64,000 nucleotides of DNA from Thermus brockianus (GTDB taxonomy: Bacteria > Deinococcota > Deinococci > Deinococcales > Thermaceae), in contig NZ_CP016312.1 in assembly GCF_001880325.1 (NCBI RefSeq), forward strand, positions 1,550,001 through 1,614,000. Reading direction: 5' to 3'. The position numbers and the translations under genes were made by a program. Below, piece after piece: positions 27,179-38,515 of the stretch; the first letter of the stretch is position 1, and each line of letters begins with the position of its first letter. Under the pieces are notes generated by a model. It ran no database searches, had not been told where the DNA came from, and worked only from the letters and a program-made list of their open reading frames with translations.

Positions 27179-28246
27179 GTGGCGGACGTACTGGTGCGCC
27201 TATCCGGGGTGCGCAAGGCCTTTGGCGGGGTGGTGGCCTTGGACGGGGTGGACCTGGAGGTGCGAAGGGGGGAGTTTTTCAGCCTCTTGGGACCCTCGGG
27301 GTGCGGGAAGACCACTCTTCTTAGAATTCTTGCCGGATTTGACACACCGGACGCGGGCCGGGTGGAGATCGCCGGAAAGGACATGGCGGGGGTTCCTCCC
27401 TATGCCCGGCCGGTGAACACCGTTTTCCAGAACTACGCCCTCTTCCCCCACATGACCGTGGAGGGGAACGTGGCCTTTGGCCTTAGGATGAAAGGCCTGC
27501 CCCAGGCCGAGGTACGGCGGAAGGTGGCCTGGGCCTTGGAGCTCGTGGACCTTGTGGGCTTGGAGAAGCGCTACCCGAGGGAGCTATCTGGGGGGCAGAA
27601 GCAACGGGTGGCCCTGGCCCGGGCTTTGGTCCTGGAGCCTTTGGTCCTCCTCCTGGACGAGCCCCTTTCCGCCCTGGATGCCCGGCTTCGCCAGGAGCTT
27701 CGGGTGGAGCTGATGCAACTCCAGAGGCGGCTTGGTACCACCTTCATCTTCGTCACCCACGACCAGGAAGAGGCCTTGGTCATGTCGGACCGCATCGCCG
27801 TGATGCGCTCCGGGCGCATCGTGCAAGAGGGGCTTCCCGACGAGGTGTACGAAAGGCCCAAAAACCGCTTCGTGGCGGAGTTTTTGGGGCGTTCCAACTT
27901 CCTCCCCGCAAGGCCGCACCCCCTGGGGGCCGAAACCCCTTTGGGGCCTTTGCGGCTAAAGGAGCCCTTGGCCCAAGCGGCCACCTTGGCCATCCGCCCG
28001 GAAAAGATCCGCCTGTACCCGGCGCAAAACGGGGTCCCCGCCCGGGAGAACCTGGTGCGGGCGGTGGTGGAGGAGATCGTCTACACGGGGGCGGAGAACC
28101 AGTACTACCTGAGGGCGGGGGAGGTGCGGCTTCTCGCCTACACCCTGAACCAGGACCTGCAGGAACCAGGGGCAGAGGAATTCGGCTATGGGGAGGAGGT
28201 CTACGCCTACCTCCCCCCAGGGAACCTGGTGGTGGTCCATGAATGA
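27179..28246 (+). CDS. potA: Spermidine/putrescine ABC transporter ATPase
   Basis: A 355-aa ATPase: Walker A GPSGCGKTTLLRIL, Q-loop NYALFPHMTV, signature ELSGGQKQRVALARAL, Walker B LLLLDEPLSALD, H-loop VTHDQEE, then a TOBE-type C-terminal domain (230-355). It starts GTG at 27179 with no Shine-Dalgarno sequence; TAAACT (27166-27171) 7 nt upstream suggests a leaderless mRNA. It is first of the potABCD set, overlapping potB by 8 nt. Thermus relies on unusual polyamines, which fits a polyamine importer. Confidence 0.92.
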   Translation: MADVLVRLSGVRKAFGGVVALDGVDLEVRRGEFFSLLGPSGCGKTTLLRILAGFDTPDAGRVEIAGKDMAGVPPYARPVNTVFQNYALFPHMTVEGNVAFGLRMKGLPQAEVRRKVAWALELVDLVGLEKRYPRELSGGQKQRVALARALVLEPLVLLLDEPLSALDARLRQELRVELMQLQRRLGTTFIFVTHDQEEALVMSDRIAVMRSGRIVQEGLPDEVYERPKNRFVAEFLGRSNFLPARPHPLGAETPLGPLRLKEPLAQAATLAIRPEKIRLYPAQNGVPARENLVRAVVEEIVYTGAENQYYLRAGEVRLLAYTLNQDLQEPGAEEFGYGEEVYAYLPPGNLVVVHE

Positions 28247-29099
28247 GGCGGCGACCCCCAGCCAGCGCCTTTTCCGGGTCCTGGTCACCGTAGGGCCGGG
28301 GGGGCTTTGGCTCGTCCTTTTCGTGCTCTTCCCCTCCCTTTTGGTCCTCCTCGCCTCCTTCCTCACCCGGGGGCCTTACGGGGAGCTGGGCCCGCCCCTT
28401 GGCCTGCACAACTACGCCCGGGCCTTGGAGCCCCTTTACCTGGAGGCCTTCCTCCAAAGCCTCTTGGTGGGTGTTTGGGCCACACTCCTTTCCGCCCTCT
28501 TGGGCTATCCCCTGGCCTTCTACATCGCCCGCCACCCGAAGCGGGACCTCCTCCTCTTTCTGCTCCTCCTGCCCTTCCTCACCAACTTCCTCATCCGGGT
28601 CTACGCTTGGCTCGTCTTGCTGCAACGGGAGGGCCTGGTGAACGCCTTTTTGGAGGCCTTTGGCCTTGGCCCCTTCGCCTTCTACCCCTCCTTTGGCGCC
28701 GTGCTTTGGGCCACGGTCTACACCTTCCTGCCCTTTTTTGTCCTGCCGGTCTACGCCAGCGTGGAAAGGCTGGACTGGCAGCTTCTGGAAGCGGCCTATG
28801 ACCTAGGGGCGAGGCCCTTTAGGGCCTTTCTCCACGCCGTGCTTCCCCAGACCTACCCGGGGCTCTTTGCGGGAAGCGTCCTCGTTTTCATCCCCGCCAT
28901 GGGCACCTTTGTGGTGGCGGACCTTTTGGGGGCTGGGCGGGTGGTGCTCATCGGCAACCTCATCCAGCAGCAGTTCGGCGTCACCCGGGACTGGGCCTTC
29001 GGGGCGGCGTTGAGCGTCTTCCTCATGGGCTTCGTCCTCCTAAGCCTTTACCTCTACGCCCGCATCCAGGGGGAAAGGGGGCTTGAGGAGCTGGTATGA
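28239..29099 (+). CDS. potB: Spermidine/putrescine ABC permease, subunit 1
   Basis: A 286-aa inner-membrane permease with about six helices. The EAA loop (LEAAYDLGARPFRAFLHAVL) contacts PotA. ATG 28239 was chosen for an 8-nt overlap with potA and a MNEAATPSQRLFRVL N-terminus placed just before the first helix. Its stop overlaps the potC ATG. Confidence 0.92.
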   Translation: MNEAATPSQRLFRVLVTVGPGGLWLVLFVLFPSLLVLLASFLTRGPYGELGPPLGLHNYARALEPLYLEAFLQSLLVGVWATLLSALLGYPLAFYIARHPKRDLLLFLLLLPFLTNFLIRVYAWLVLLQREGLVNAFLEAFGLGPFAFYPSFGAVLWATVYTFLPFFVLPVYASVERLDWQLLEAAYDLGARPFRAFLHAVLPQTYPGLFAGSVLVFIPAMGTFVVADLLGAGRVVLIGNLIQQQFGVTRDWAFGAALSVFLMGFVLLSLYLYARIQGERGLEELV

Positions 29100-29875
29100 G
29101 GCGGTTGCTTTCCCTCCACGCCCTTTTGGTCTACGCCTTCCTTTACCTTCCCCTTTTGGTCATCGTGGCCCTTTCCTTCAACGAGAGCCGCCGGGGGGTG
29201 CGCTTCACCGGCTTCACCCTGGACTGGTACCGGGCCCTTTTTCAGGACCCCAGGGTCTTGGAGTACTTTGGGAACACCCTGGTCGTGGCCCTGGTGTCCA
29301 CTTTGGTCTCCACGGTCTTGGGCACCCTGCTCGCCTTGGGCATGGTGCGCTACCGCTTCCTTGGCAAGGAGCTTTTGCGCTATCTCCTCTACATTCCCGT
29401 GGTGGTGCCCGACGTGGTCATGGGGATCTCCCTCCTTCTCCTTTTCGCCTTCTCCCGGGAGCTTTTGGGTTTCCCGAGGCTTTCCCTCCTCACGGTGATC
29501 CTCGGGCACATCACCTTCCAGCTGGCCTTTGTGACCCTGGTGGTGCGCTCCCGGCTTCTCCTCCTGGACCCCGCCTTGGAGGAGGCGGCCCGGGACCTGG
29601 GGGCCAGGGGGTTCCAGACCTTCCTCCACGTGACCCTTCCCTTGGCCTGGCCGGGAGTGGCGGCGGGGGCCCTCCTGGCCCTCACCCTTTCCTTGGACGA
29701 CTTTGTGGTCACCTTTTTCACCGCAGGCCCCGGGGCCACCACCCTGCCCCTTTACATCTACTCCAGCGTGAAGCTGGGCGTAAGCCCCAAGGTGCACGCC
29801 CTTTCCACCCTCATCGTGGGCCTTTCGGCGTTTTTTCTGGCGTTGGGGTATGCTCTTTCAAGGAGGCGGGTATGA
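29096..29875 (+). CDS. potC: Spermidine/putrescine ABC permease, subunit 2
   Basis: A 259-aa permease with about six helices and the EAA loop EEAARDLGARGFQTFLHVTL. LSLDDFVVTFFTAGPGATTLP is typical of PotC. ATGA overlaps join it to potB upstream and potD downstream. Confidence 0.93.
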   Translation: MRRLLSLHALLVYAFLYLPLLVIVALSFNESRRGVRFTGFTLDWYRALFQDPRVLEYFGNTLVVALVSTLVSTVLGTLLALGMVRYRFLGKELLRYLLYIPVVVPDVVMGISLLLLFAFSRELLGFPRLSLLTVILGHITFQLAFVTLVVRSRLLLLDPALEEAARDLGARGFQTFLHVTLPLAWPGVAAGALLALTLSLDDFVVTFFTAGPGATTLPLYIYSSVKLGVSPKVHALSTLIVGLSAFFLALGYALSRRRV

Positions 29876-30927
29876 GGCGAGGGGCGTTTCTCCTTTTGCT
29901 TGTGGTTTTGGTCCTCCTTGGGGTATTCCTCCTCCGGCCTAGGCCGGCCCAAGGGGCGGGTACCCTCTACTTCCTCAACTGGGCTGACTACATCCCCGAG
30001 GAGCTCGTCAGGAAGTTTGAGGCGGAAACGGGAGCCAAGGTGGTCCTGGACACCTTTGAGTCCCCCGAGGCCATGCTGGCCAAGCTGAAGGCGGGGGCGG
30101 ACCAGGAGTTTTCCCTGGTGGTGGCCCCGGACTACTACGTGCTCCAGATGGCCCGGGAGGGGCTCATCGCCCCCCTGGACAAGGGGAGGCTCGCCAACCT
30201 AAAAAACCTGGACCCCTTCTTCCAAGATCCCCCCTATGACCCGGGTTTGCAGTACTCCGTGCCCTACTTGTGGGGCACCACGGGGATTGCCTACCGGGAG
30301 GACCTGGTCCAGGGCCCCGTGGACTCCTATGCGGTCCTCTTTGACCCTGCCCGCCAGGTGGGGCCCTTCCTCCTCCTGGACGAGATGCGGGAGACCATTG
30401 GGGCGGCCCTCAAGTACCTAGGTTACTCGGTGAACACCACGGACCCCGCTGCCTTGGAAAAGGCCAAGGAGCTCCTCCTTAGCGCCAAGGGGCGTTCCGT
30501 GGGGTTTGCGGGGGGGATAGAGGCCTTAAACCGCATCCTGGCGGGGGATGCGGCCCTTGCCCTCGCCTACTCGGGGGACGTGCTCCAGGCCCGGCAAGAG
30601 GACGAGCGCCTGCGCTACGCCATCCCCAAGGAAGGGGGTACCCTTTGGACGGACGCCATGGTGGTCCTGAAGCGGGGCCCGGCGCAGGAGCTGGCTTACC
30701 GCTTTATAGACTTCCTCTTGGAGCCGGAAAACGCCGCCGCCCTGGCGGAGTACACCCGCTATGCCACCCCCGTGGCCGCCGCCATCCCCCTTCTTCCCGA
30801 AGCGATGCGCCAAGACCCCGTGGTCTTCCCCCCGGAGGAGGTGCGGGCCAAGCTGGAATACCTGAAGGACCTGGGGCCGGACATCGCCCTCTTTGACCGG
30901 GTTTGGACCGAGGTAAAGGCCCGCTAA
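29872..30927 (+). CDS. potD: Polyamine-binding periplasmic protein
   Basis: A 351-aa extracytoplasmic binding protein. Residues 1-28 are a signal or anchor segment (a basic MRRG, then a hydrophobic core, ending RPAQG). The mature part begins with TLYFLNWADYIPEELVRKF, the PotD/PotF signature. WGTTGIAYREDL and an acidic binding-cleft pattern follow. It completes the potABCD importer. PotD- versus PotF-type preference cannot be told from sequence alone. Confidence 0.9.
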   Translation: MRRGAFLLLLVVLVLLGVFLLRPRPAQGAGTLYFLNWADYIPEELVRKFEAETGAKVVLDTFESPEAMLAKLKAGADQEFSLVVAPDYYVLQMAREGLIAPLDKGRLANLKNLDPFFQDPPYDPGLQYSVPYLWGTTGIAYREDLVQGPVDSYAVLFDPARQVGPFLLLDEMRETIGAALKYLGYSVNTTDPAALEKAKELLLSAKGRSVGFAGGIEALNRILAGDAALALAYSGDVLQARQEDERLRYAIPKEGGTLWTDAMVVLKRGPAQELAYRFIDFLLEPENAAALAEYTRYATPVAAAIPLLPEAMRQDPVVFPPEEVRAKLEYLKDLGPDIALFDRVWTEVKAR

Positions 30928-30962
30928 AGGCGCTAGGGCAGGGAATAGGGTAGGCTGGACCC

Positions 30963-31340
30963 ATGAGGAAGCTTTGGGCCATTCTCCTCGTCTTGGGCCT
31001 GGCGTGGGGCCAAGGGGTAGAGGCCCTTTGGGCGAGGTCCTGCGCCCAGTGCCACGGGGAGAAGGGCCAAGGGGTGCGTCCCTACCCCTCGCTTCAGGGG
31101 GCATTGCCCCTCTTCGCTACCCCGGAGGGGCGGCGTTACCTGATCCTGGTGGTCCTCTACGGCAAGAAGGGCGAGGCTGGCCTGATGCCGGGCTTTTCCC
31201 AACTTAAGGACGAGGAGCTCGCCGCCCTTCTGAACCACCTCCGCGCCCTCCTTGGGGCCAAGGGCGAACCCTTCACCCCGGAAGAGATCCGCCGGGGGCG
31301 AGGCCTAAACCTCACCCCCGACCAGGTGAAGCGCCCTTAG
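30963..31340 (+). CDS. Small secreted c-type cytochrome
   Basis: A 125-aa protein with a signal peptide (MRKLWAILLVLGLAWG, residues 1-17) and one haem-binding CAQCH at about residues 27-31. LMPGFSQLKDEELAALLNHL supplies the likely distal Met and the C-terminal helix of class I cytochrome c. It would carry electrons in the periplasm; the partner oxidase is not in the window. TAGGCT lies 6 nt before the ATG. Its stop overlaps that of the convergent ilvD by 4 nt. Confidence 0.85.
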   Translation: MRKLWAILLVLGLAWGQGVEALWARSCAQCHGEKGQGVRPYPSLQGALPLFATPEGRRYLILVVLYGKKGEAGLMPGFSQLKDEELAALLNHLRALLGAKGEPFTPEEIRRGRGLNLTPDQVKRP

Positions 31341-33003
31341 AGGGGTTCTTCCAGGACGGCGCCCTCGTCCGCCTGGCGCACGAGGGCGGCGTAGCGGGCG
31401 AAAAGCCCCCGGGTGAAGGCGGGGGGGCGGGGTTGCCACCTCGCCTTGCGCCGGGCGAGTTCCTCTTCGGAAAGGAGGACCTCGAGGCGGCGGTTCTCCA
31501 CGTCAATCCGGATGGTGTCCCCCTCTTCCAGGAGGGCGATGGGGCCCCCCACGAAGGCCTCGGGGGCGATGTGGCCGATCATGAGGCCCCGGGTGCCCCC
31601 AGAGAAGCGGCCGTCGGTGAGGAGGGCCACCTCGGGACCAAGGCCCTCCCCCACGAGGGCGCTCGTCACCGAGAGCATCTCCGGCATGCCGGGAGCCCCC
31701 TTAGGCCCCACGTAGCGGATGACCACCACGTCCCCGGGGCGGATCTCCCCGTTTAGGACCCTTTCCATGGCGGCTTCCTCCGAGTCAAAGACCCGGGCCG
31801 GGCCTTGGAAGAAGGTGCGCTCCGTGCCGGCAAGCTTTAGGACGGCCCCTTGGGGGGCAAGGTTGCCCCTGAGGACCACCAGGCCCCCGTGGGGCTTGAG
31901 GGCCTTTGCCACGGGGAAGACCACCCGTTGCCCTTCCTGCTCCCGAAAGGCCCTTTCCACCTCCTCCGCCAGGGTTCTCCCCGTGAGGGTTTTCTCGTCC
32001 CCAAAGAGGAGGCCCGCTTCCAAAAGCCGCCGGAAGACGAGGGCCGTCCCCCCCGCCTCAAAGAGCTCCCAGGCGGTGTAGGTACCCCAGGGCCTCAGGT
32101 CGGCGATGACCGGGGTCTTGCGGGAAACTTGGTCAAAGTCGTCCAGGGTAAGCTCCACCCCCGCTTCCCTGGCCAGGGCCAGGAGGTGGAGCACGGCGTT
32201 GGTGCTCCCCCCCGTGGCGGCCACGGTGGCGATGGCGTTGAGGAAGCTCCTCCGGGTGAGGAAGTCCTTGGGCTTCCAGTCCTTAGCGATGGCCTCGGCG
32301 AGGATTTTCCCTGCCTCCCGGGTGGCCCGGGGTTTGTCCGGGTGGACGGCGGGGATGGCGTTGTAGCCGAGGGGGGAGAGGCCTAGGGCCTCGAGGGCCA
32401 TGGCCATGGTGTTGGCGGTGTACTGGCCGCCGCAGGCCCCGGGGCCCGGGATGGCCCGCTTCTCTATCTCCAAAAGCTCCTCGTCGGCGATTTTGCCCGC
32501 CGCCCGCTGGCCCACTGCCTCAAAGACCTCCACGATGGTGAGCTTCCTGCCCTGCCACTCCCCGGGGGCGATGGTGCCCCCGTAGAGGACCATGCCGGGG
32601 ACGCCGCTTCGGATGACCCCCATGGCCCCCCGGGGATGGTCTTGTCGCAGGCGGAGAGGGCCACCATGCCATCGTAAAGGTAGCCTTGGGCTATGAGCTC
32701 CACGCTGTCGGCGATGACCTCGCGGCTCACGAGGCTTGCCCGCATCCCCGGGGTGCCCATGCTGATGCCGTCGGAGATGGCGGGGGCCCCGAACTCAAAG
32801 GGCACGAGGCCCGCTTCCCTGAGGCCCGCCTTGAGGTCCAAAGCGAGGGTCCGCAGGTGGAAGTTGCAGGGCATCCCGTCGGTGAAGGTGTTCACCACCC
32901 CCACGAAGGGCCTTTGGAAGTCCTCGTCCCCTACCCCCACCGCCCGGAGCATGCTCCGGGCGGGGGCCTGCTGCAGTCCTTTCTTGATGCGGTCCGATCT
33001 CAT
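31337..33003 (-). CDS. ilvD: Dihydroxy-acid dehydratase, single-base frameshift
   Basis: Restored length is about 555 aa. It dehydrates dihydroxy-acids in the last shared step of valine, isoleucine and leucine synthesis. Fe-S cysteines lie in GMPCNFHLRTLA, SACDKTIPGG and PGPGACGGQYTANTMA. The frame is lost at the C6 run 32626-32631, just after CDKTIPGG; one extra base joins it to AMGVIRSGVPGMVLYGG. ATG 33003 has GGAGGGA before it and overlaps the SDR stop (ATGA). It ends the operon begun by leuC. A sequencing undercall is likelier than loss of an essential gene. Confidence 0.93.
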
Positions 33004-33730
33004 GCGTCCCTCCAACTGGCGGTCTTGCCGTGGTACTGCCTGGCCTTGGGAAGGAGGCGCACCAGGGCCTTGGCCGCCTCCTCCGGCGTGAGGAGTAAGC
33101 CCTCCTCCTTGTAGCCCCTAAAGACCCGTTGGAGCACAGAAGCGGCGCTCCCTTGGGCCTCCCGGGCCTGGCGTTGCATCTCCGTCTCCACCACCCCGGG
33201 CCGGTAGACGAAGCAGGCGATTTCGGGCACCTCTGCGGCCAGCTGCCGCGCCAGGTGCTCCTCCGCCGCCTTGGCCACGGCGTAGGCGCCGATGCCGGGG
33301 AGGTTCGTTTCCGCCGCCCCCGAGCCCACGTACACCGCAAGCCCCTCGCCCCGCCTCCGCAGGAGGGGGTAGGCGAAGCGGGCGAGCTGGTAGCCGGCGA
33401 GGAGGTTGGCCTCGAGGACCTCCATGAAAAGCGGCTCCGCTATCTCGTAGAGCAGGGGCCCCGGGTGCAGGACCCCGGCGTTGTGGATGTAACCGAAGAA
33501 GTTGCCAAGGCTTTCCGCCTTCCCCACCAGGGACTCGGCCACCTCGGCCTTGCCGGCGCTCCCCGCCACGTAAAGGGCCCTACCCCCTAGGGCAGCCACC
33601 TCCTCCGCCACCGCCTTTAAGGGGCCTTCCGAGCGGGCGTTCAGGACCAGGTCGTAGCCCGCCTTGGCGAGCTCCAGGGCGAGGGCTTTGCCGATGCCCC
33701 GGCTCGCTCCGGTGAGGATTAGGGTCTTCT

Positions 33731-33734
<4 letters not shown>
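33000..33734 (-). CDS. Short-chain dehydrogenase/reductase in the leu-ilv operon
   Basis: A 244-aa Rossmann-fold oxidoreductase: TGASRGIGKALALELA binds the dinucleotide, NAG appears in YIHNAGVLHPG, and the catalytic Ser and Tyr-x3-Lys lie in YVGSGAAETNLPGIGAYAVAK (split across two strands). ATGA overlaps tie it to both neighbours. Its role among branched-chain synthesis genes is not known; sepiapterin-reductase-like SDRs look similar. Confidence 0.8.
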
Positions 33735-35747
<2,013 letters not shown>

Positions 35748-35758
35748 CTTCCACCTCC

Positions 35759-37177
35759 TTAGCGGGCGCCCACCACGCCGAAGACCTCCCGGGCATCGGC
35801 GATCTCCCCGGCCACCGCCGCCGCCGCCACCATCAGGGGGCTCATGAGCACGGTGCGCCCCTTGGGGCTTCCCATGCGCCCCTTGTAGTTGCGGTTGGAG
35901 CTGGAGGCGGCGAGTTCATCCCCCTCGAGGCGGTCCGGGTTCATGGCCAGGCACATGGAGCAGCCCGGGTTGCGCCACTCAAACCCCGCCTCGCGGAAGA
36001 CCTCGGCGATCCCCTCCTCCTCGGCCCGCCTCGCCACCCACTCCGAGCCCGGCACCACCAGAGCCCGCACCCCCTTCTTGACCTTGTGCCCCTTGAGGTA
36101 GCGGGCCACTTCCCGGAGGTCGGAGAGCCTGGCGTTGGTGCAGCTTCCGATGAAGGCCACCTGGATGGGCACCCCCTTGATGGGCTGCCCTGGCCTAAGG
36201 CCCATGTAGGCCAGGGCCTCCTCGGCCACGGGCCTCTCCTCCTCGGGAAGCTCCTCCAGGAAGGGGATGCGGCCGTCAATGGGGATGGCCTGGCCGGGGT
36301 TGATGCCCCAGGTCACCGTGGGGGCGATCTCCTCGGCGCGGAAGGTGACCACGTCGTCGTAAGGGGCGTCGGGGTCGGAGCGGAAGGAAAGCCACCGCCG
36401 CTTGGCCTCCTCCCACTCGGCGCCCTTGGGGGCGTAGGGGCGGCCCTCGAGGTAGCGGAAGGTGGTCTCGTCGGGGTTCACGTAGCCGATGCGGGCCCCG
36501 CCCTCAATGGACATGTTGCAAAGGGTCATGCGGCTTTCCATGTCCATGGCCTCCACCGTGCTCCCCCCGTACTCGTAGGCGTAGCCCAAGCCTCCCTTTA
36601 CCCCCAGGTGGCGGATGATGTGGAGGATCACGTCCTTGGCGTAAACCCCAGGGGCGAGCTTCCCTTCCACGTTGATCCGGCGCACCTTGAGCTTCTGGGC
36701 GGCGATGGTTTGGGTGGCGAGGACGTCCCGCACCTGGCTCGTGCCGATGCCGAAGGCCACGGCCCCGAAGGCCCCGTGGGTGGAAGTGTGGGAGTCCCCG
36801 CAGGCGATGGTCATGCCGGGCTGGGTGAGGCCGAGCTGGGGACCGATCACGTGGACGATGCCCTGGTTGCCGCTTCCCAGGTCAAAGAAGGTGATGCCAT
36901 GCTCCCTGGTGTTCTGCCTCAGGGCGTCCAGCATGCTCTGAGCCAAGGGGTCTTGGAAGGGCTCGGTGCGGTCGTGGGTGGGGACGATGTGGTCCACGGT
37001 GGCGAAGGTGCGGTGGGGGTAGCGTACCTTAAGGCCCAGGTCCCTGAGCATGCCGAAGGCCTGGGGGCTTGTCACCTCGTGGAGGAGGTGCAGGTCTATG
37101 AAAAGCTGGCTTTGCCCGTTCCTCAGCTTTCGCACCTCGTGGGCTTCCCAAACCTTCTCGTAAAGCGTCTTCCCCAT
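35759..37177 (-). CDS. leuC: 3-isopropylmalate dehydratase large subunit
   Basis: A 472-aa aconitase-family [4Fe-4S] enzyme. Cluster cysteines lie in [17 protein letters not shown] and in [36 protein letters not shown] is the family signature. It is the first structural gene after the attenuator at 37201-37223, with GGGAGGGAGAGC before the ATG at 37177. Confidence 0.97.
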   Translation of the reverse strand: MGKTLYEKVWEAHEVRKLRNGQSQLFIDLHLLHEVTSPQAFGMLRDLGLKVRYPHRTFATVDHIVPTHDRTEPFQDPLAQSMLDALRQNTREHGITFFDLGSGNQGIVHVIGPQLGLTQPGMTIACGDSHTSTHGAFGAVAFGIGTSQVRDVLATQTIAAQKLKVRRINVEGKLAPGVYAKDVILHIIRHLGVKGGLGYAYEYGGSTVEAMDMESRMTLCNMSIEGGARIGYVNPDETTFRYLEGRPYAPKGAEWEEAKRRWLSFRSDPDAPYDDVVTFRAEEIAPTVTWGINPGQAIPIDGRIPFLEELPEEERPVAEEALAYMGLRPGQPIKGVPIQVAFIGSCTNARLSDLREVARYLKGHKVKKGVRALVVPGSEWVARRAEEEGIAEVFREAGFEWRNPGCSMCLAMNPDRLEGDELAASSSNRNYKGRMGSPKGRTVLMSPLMVAAAAVAGEIADAREVFGVVGAR

Positions 37178-37200
37178 GCTCTCCCTCCCTATGCGAAAAT

Positions 37201-37223
37201 CCCCCGGGGTTTGGGCCCGGGGG
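37201..37223 (-). terminator. leu operon attenuator (intrinsic terminator in the leader)
   Basis: On the minus strand an 8-bp G/C stem (arms 37223-37216 and 37208-37201) with a 7-nt loop is followed by ATTTTC. It lies between the leader peptide and leuC. An upstream alternative hairpin can form from TAGACC and GGTCTA over the end of the leader peptide. Ribosome stalling at the Leu codons would choose between the two. Confidence 0.8.
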
Positions 37224-37240
37224 AAAGCGGAAAGGCCTCC

Positions 37241-37288
37241 CTAGACCGGGCCCGCCCGGCCTAGGTCTAGCAGGATGCCCCGCCGCAT
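37241..37288 (-). CDS. leuL: Leucine leader peptide
   Basis: A 15-codon frame, MRRGILLDLGRAGPV, with three Leu codons and one Ile codon within five positions (ATC CTG CTA GAC CTA). It is placed between the leu promoter and the terminator-type stem. The ATG at 37288 is only 8 nt past the -10 box, so the transcript would be leaderless or nearly so. Such a peptide is the sensor of transcription attenuation by charged tRNA-Leu. Confidence 0.75.
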   Translation of the reverse strand: MRRGILLDLGRAGPV

Positions 37289-37296
37289 TGCCCTAT

Positions 37297-37325
37297 AGCC
37301 TAAGGCCTCCTTGCGCCCGGGTCAA
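37297..37325 (-). promoter_or_regulatory. leu operon promoter
   Basis: Minus strand: TTGACC (37325-37320), 17-bp spacer, TAGGCT (37302-37297). Its -35 overlaps the 12-bp palindrome GTCAAGCTTGAC (37321-37332), which also supplies the -35 of the divergent tRNA promoter. Confidence 0.75.
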
Positions 37326-37327
37326 GC

Positions 37328-37356
37328 TTGACGGGGGAGCCAGGCCCCCCTAGAAT
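37328..37356 (+). promoter_or_regulatory. tRNA-Leu promoter
   Basis: TTGACG (37328-37333), 17-bp spacer, TAGAAT (37351-37356), 13 nt before the first base of the mature tRNA. The -35 shares the palindrome GTCAAGCTTGAC with the leu operon promoter. Confidence 0.8.
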
Positions 37357-37369
37357 GAGCTTTGCGTCT

Positions 37370-37456
37370 GCCGGGGTGGCGGAATTGGTAGACGCGCATG
37401 ATTCAGGGTCATGTGCCCGCAAGGGCGTGCGGGTTCAAGTCCCGCCCCCGGCACCA
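37370..37456 (+). tRNA. tRNA-Leu (anticodon CAG)
   Basis: An 87-nt class II tRNA. The acceptor stem is GCCGGGG/CCCCGGC, with discriminator A and an encoded CCA (37454-37456). The D arm contains AATTGGTAGAC. The anticodon stem CATGA/TCATG encloses loop TTCAGGG, so the anticodon is CAG, reading CUG. A variable arm (TGCCCGCAAGGGCG region) and a GTTCAAGTC T-loop follow. CUG is the dominant Leu codon in such GC-rich genomes. Confidence 0.97.
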
Positions 37457-37459
37457 AAA

Positions 37460-37477
37460 GGCCCCCGCAAGGGGGCC
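37460..37477 (+). terminator. Stem-loop after tRNA-Leu
   Basis: GGCCCCC/GGGGGCC around a GCAA loop (37460-37477), followed by ATCGCCTTTTGC. The T run is short and offset, so some read-through into trpS is possible. AAAAGGC before and GCCTTTT after could extend or compete with the stem. Confidence 0.65.
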
Positions 37478-37501
37478 ATCGCCTTTTGCTACACTTAGGC
37501 C

Positions 37502-38515
37502 ATGCGACGGGTGCTCTCCGGCATCCAGCCCTCGGGGGAGATCCACATTGGGAACTACCTGGGGGCCATCAAGCAGTGGGTGGCCTTGGGGGAGAAGCTG
37601 GGCCAAGAGGCCTTTTTCTGCATCGTGGACTACCATGCCCTCACCAACCCCTTGGCCTACGACCCCTCAACCCTGGCCCGCCGCACCTTTGAGGCGGCCC
37701 TCGTCAACATCGCCGCCGGGCTCAAACCGGAAAAGGTCACCCTCTTCGTCCAGTCCCACGTGCCCGAGCACACGGAGCTCTCCTGGGTCTTCACCACCCT
37801 AACCCCCTTGGGGGACCTGACCCGCATGACCCAGTTCAAGGACAAGGCCAGCAAGCAGGAAACCATCTGGTCCGGCCTCCTCATGTACCCCGTTTTGCAG
37901 GCGGCGGACATCCTCATCTACAAGGCGGACACCGTGCCCGTGGGGGAGGACCAGGTGCAGCACATTGAGCTCACCCGGGAGATCGCCCGCCGCTTCAACC
38001 ACCTCTTTGGGGAAACCTTCCCCGAGCCCGAGGCCCTTCTGAACCCGGAGGCCCCCCGGGTGCCGGGCATTGACGGCAAGGCCAAGATGAGCAAGTCCTT
38101 GGGGAACACCATCGGGCTTTTGGAGCCCGAGGAGAGCATTTGGCAAAAGATCCAGCACCTGCCCGACGACCCCCAGCGGATCCGGCTTTCCGACCCCGGG
38201 GACCCGGGAAGGACCATCCTCTTCACCTACCTCTCCTATTTCGCCCCTAAGGAGCTGGTGGAGGCGCTTAAGGAGGAGTACCGCAAGGCGGGGGTGGGCA
38301 CGTACGTGGTGAAGCGCATCCTCTTTGACGAGATGATGAAGACCCTAAGGCCCATCCGGGAGCGGGCCGAGGCCCTCAAGCGGGACCCCGACTATGTGAT
38401 GGACGCCCTTTTGGAGGGGGCGAAGCGGGCCAGGGCGGTGGCGGCGGCCACCATGGAAGAGGTGCGGGAGAAGGTGGGCCTCCTCCTGCCCAGGAAGCGG
38501 CCGGTCCTGGCGTGA
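37502..38515 (+). CDS. trpS: Tryptophan-tRNA ligase
   Basis: A 337-aa class I synthetase with GIQPSGEIHIGNYLGAIKQW (HIGH-type motif), VPVGEDQVQHIELTREIARR and GKAKMSKSLGNTI (KMSKS). TACACT ends 6 nt before the ATG, suggesting a leaderless start in addition to read-through from tRNA-Leu. Its TGA overlaps the scpA start (GTGA). Confidence 0.97.
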   Translation: MRRVLSGIQPSGEIHIGNYLGAIKQWVALGEKLGQEAFFCIVDYHALTNPLAYDPSTLARRTFEAALVNIAAGLKPEKVTLFVQSHVPEHTELSWVFTTLTPLGDLTRMTQFKDKASKQETIWSGLLMYPVLQAADILIYKADTVPVGEDQVQHIELTREIARRFNHLFGETFPEPEALLNPEAPRVPGIDGKAKMSKSLGNTIGLLEPEESIWQKIQHLPDDPQRIRLSDPGDPGRTILFTYLSYFAPKELVEALKEEYRKAGVGTYVVKRILFDEMMKTLRPIRERAEALKRDPDYVMDALLEGAKRARAVAAATMEEVREKVGLLLPRKRPVLA

